Origin: UBA8886 sp002731655
GTDB lineage: Archaea; Thermoplasmatota; Poseidoniia; MGIII; CG-Epi1
Assembly (NCBI GenBank): GCA_030754655.1
Contig: JASLZX010000013.1
Location: 1-33,366 of the forward strand
Length of the DNA stretch: 33,366 bases
Reading direction: 5' to 3'
Shown: piece after piece, positions 32,848 through 33,366 of the stretch
Layout of the letters: each line of letters begins with the position of its first letter
Position numbering within the stretch: the stretch's first letter is position 1
The notes under the pieces: model-generated
Told to the model about the DNA's origin: nothing
What the model saw: only the letters and a program-made list of their open reading frames with translations
Database searches by the model: none
Made by a program: the position numbers and the translations under genes

Positions 32848-33105
32848 GGCGGCGCACGCGGTCCGCGGTTTATCAGGCTCGCCCCAATTCTTTTTTACCG
32901 CGTGGGGTTGAAAAGTGGCTGCTCCCGGTGGGCAATTCCCACCTCCCACCTCCGCCTGCCGGTTGAGCGGCAACCTTTTCCCGCATTGCTCGGGACAATT
33001 GCCCTCCTGCGCCGCAGGCGCGCCCAGTCCTTTTTTGAGGAGGTCCCCCGTTGGGGCGGTTACGCTCGGGTGCTGCTGCCGAGGTAGTGCCTGAGGAGAC
33101 CTACC
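32848..33105 (+). other. Intergenic leader with several hairpins between hutU and the FG-GAP gene
   Basis: This 258-base gap has no credible gene. It holds stem-loops GGTGGG-CAATT-CCCACC (32927-32943), TGCCG-GTTGAG-CGGCA (about 32959-32974) and CCTGCG-C-CGCAGG (about 33005-33018), followed by a T6 run (33031-33036) and a strong GAGGAGGT (33037-33044). Two ACCTCC copies (32941-32946 and 32948-32953) are complementary to GGAGGT. The actual coding start at 33106 has its own GAGGAG site. The layout looks like a structured 5' leader, but its function is inferred. Confidence 0.4.
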
Positions 33106-33366
33106 ATGCGCAACGCAATCGCCTCAATGCTTGTCGCACTGCTCCTGCTGGGAGCGGCGCTGCCCCTGCTGGTCCTTGACGCCAGTGGAACCCGCTGGGA
33201 ACAGACCAGCACCGCCGATTTCGATGATGGAGAGAGCTTCTTCGTCGATACCAGTGGCGGGACGCTGAAGCTCAGCCGTGGGTTGACTGCGGTTTGGAGC
33301 GATCAGGGCGAGGCAGCGAGTGACTACTTCGGCTGGAGCGTTGCCAGTGCGGGCGATGTCAATGGT
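33106..33366 (+). CDS. Secreted FG-GAP repeat protein, N-terminal part (cut by window end)
   Basis: ATG 33106 follows a GAGGAG Shine-Dalgarno site (33093-33098) by 7 nt, rare in this window. The first 87 codons encode signal peptide MRNAIASMLVALLLLGAALP, a short acidic linker, a beta segment (GGTLKLSRGLTAVWSDQGEA) and ASDYFGWSVASAGDVNG, which is the start of an FG-GAP (beta-propeller, integrin-type) repeat. The protein is probably exported and may bind or stick to surfaces. The rest lies outside the window. Confidence 0.8.
   Translation, partial: MRNAIASMLVALLLLGAALPLLVLDASGTRWEQTSTADFDDGESFFVDTSGGTLKLSRGLTAVWSDQGEAASDYFGWSVASAGDVNG

Noticed and set aside
32902..33087. 61-codon frame in the hutU/FG-GAP gap
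   Set aside because: It crosses the stem-loops and T-run, has no ribosome-binding site and no similarity; the true start at 33106 has a Shine-Dalgarno site.
1..33366. CRISPR arrays, insertion sequences and defence systems
   Set aside because: No regularly spaced repeats, transposase or integrase motifs, Cas or restriction-modification genes were seen.

Overview
The window reads as a GC-rich euryarchaeal chromosome segment. Information-processing genes are archaeal: aIF1A, Rio1, a Pno1/Dim2-type KH protein, RNase P subunit Rpp21, Trm5, DtdA and a TtuA/Ncs6-type tRNA thiolase. TATA-like boxes sit about 25 nt upstream of many start codons, with little leader and few Shine-Dalgarno sites. Combined with bacterial-type heterotrophic genes (Icd, proline dehydrogenase, urocanase, glycine cleavage T and H), large secreted modular proteins with C-terminal membrane tails, and FtsZ, this suggests a planktonic heterotroph of the Thermoplasmatota (Marine Group II/III-like). 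The lineage is an inference; there is no rRNA in the window.

Layout: (1) 1-1060, an ATP-grasp gene of lower GC, broken by an 8-bp tandem duplication. (2) 1.1-7.3 kb, a B12-dependent acyl-CoA mutase with isobutyryl-CoA-mutase-like active-site residues, a UPF0200 P-loop protein, an M28 lipoprotein peptidase, a membrane protein, Rpp21, protein-isoaspartate methyltransferase and PurE. (3) 7.35-8.0 kb, tRNA-Arg(GCG) followed by an AT-rich winged-helix gene. (4) 8.0-11.15 kb, a secreted subtilisin-like protease with PKD-type domains. (5) 11.1-14.3 kb on the minus strand, the conserved aIF1A-RIO1-KH group followed by an RNase Z-like hydrolase, a QueD/PTPS homologue that has lost all three zinc histidines, and a small unknown protein. 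(6) 14.4-16.8 kb, gcvT-gcvH-trm5, joined by 4-nt overlaps. (7) 16.9-22.2 kb, a giant (about 1760 aa) secreted modular protein. (8) 22.3-23.8 kb, a two-domain ribbon-helix-helix regulator translationally coupled to ftsZ, with an inverted repeat in its divergent promoter. (9) 23.9-33.4 kb, tRNA thiolase, Nudix hydrolase, membrane-anchored FKBP, YgfZ, proline dehydrogenase, NADP-isocitrate dehydrogenase, a Nog1-like GTPase, DtdA, urocanase and the start of a secreted FG-GAP protein.

The genes together indicate growth on proteins and amino acids: secreted S8 and M28 peptidases, proline, histidine and glycine catabolism, an acyl-CoA mutase, and entry to the TCA cycle through Icd. The most unusual items are the zinc-ligand-less QueD homologue, the ICM-like mutase, the RHH-ftsZ operon with a candidate operator, and the duplication-frameshifted ATP-grasp gene. 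No IS element, CRISPR array or rRNA was seen, and no gene-free stretch exceeds 300 bases.
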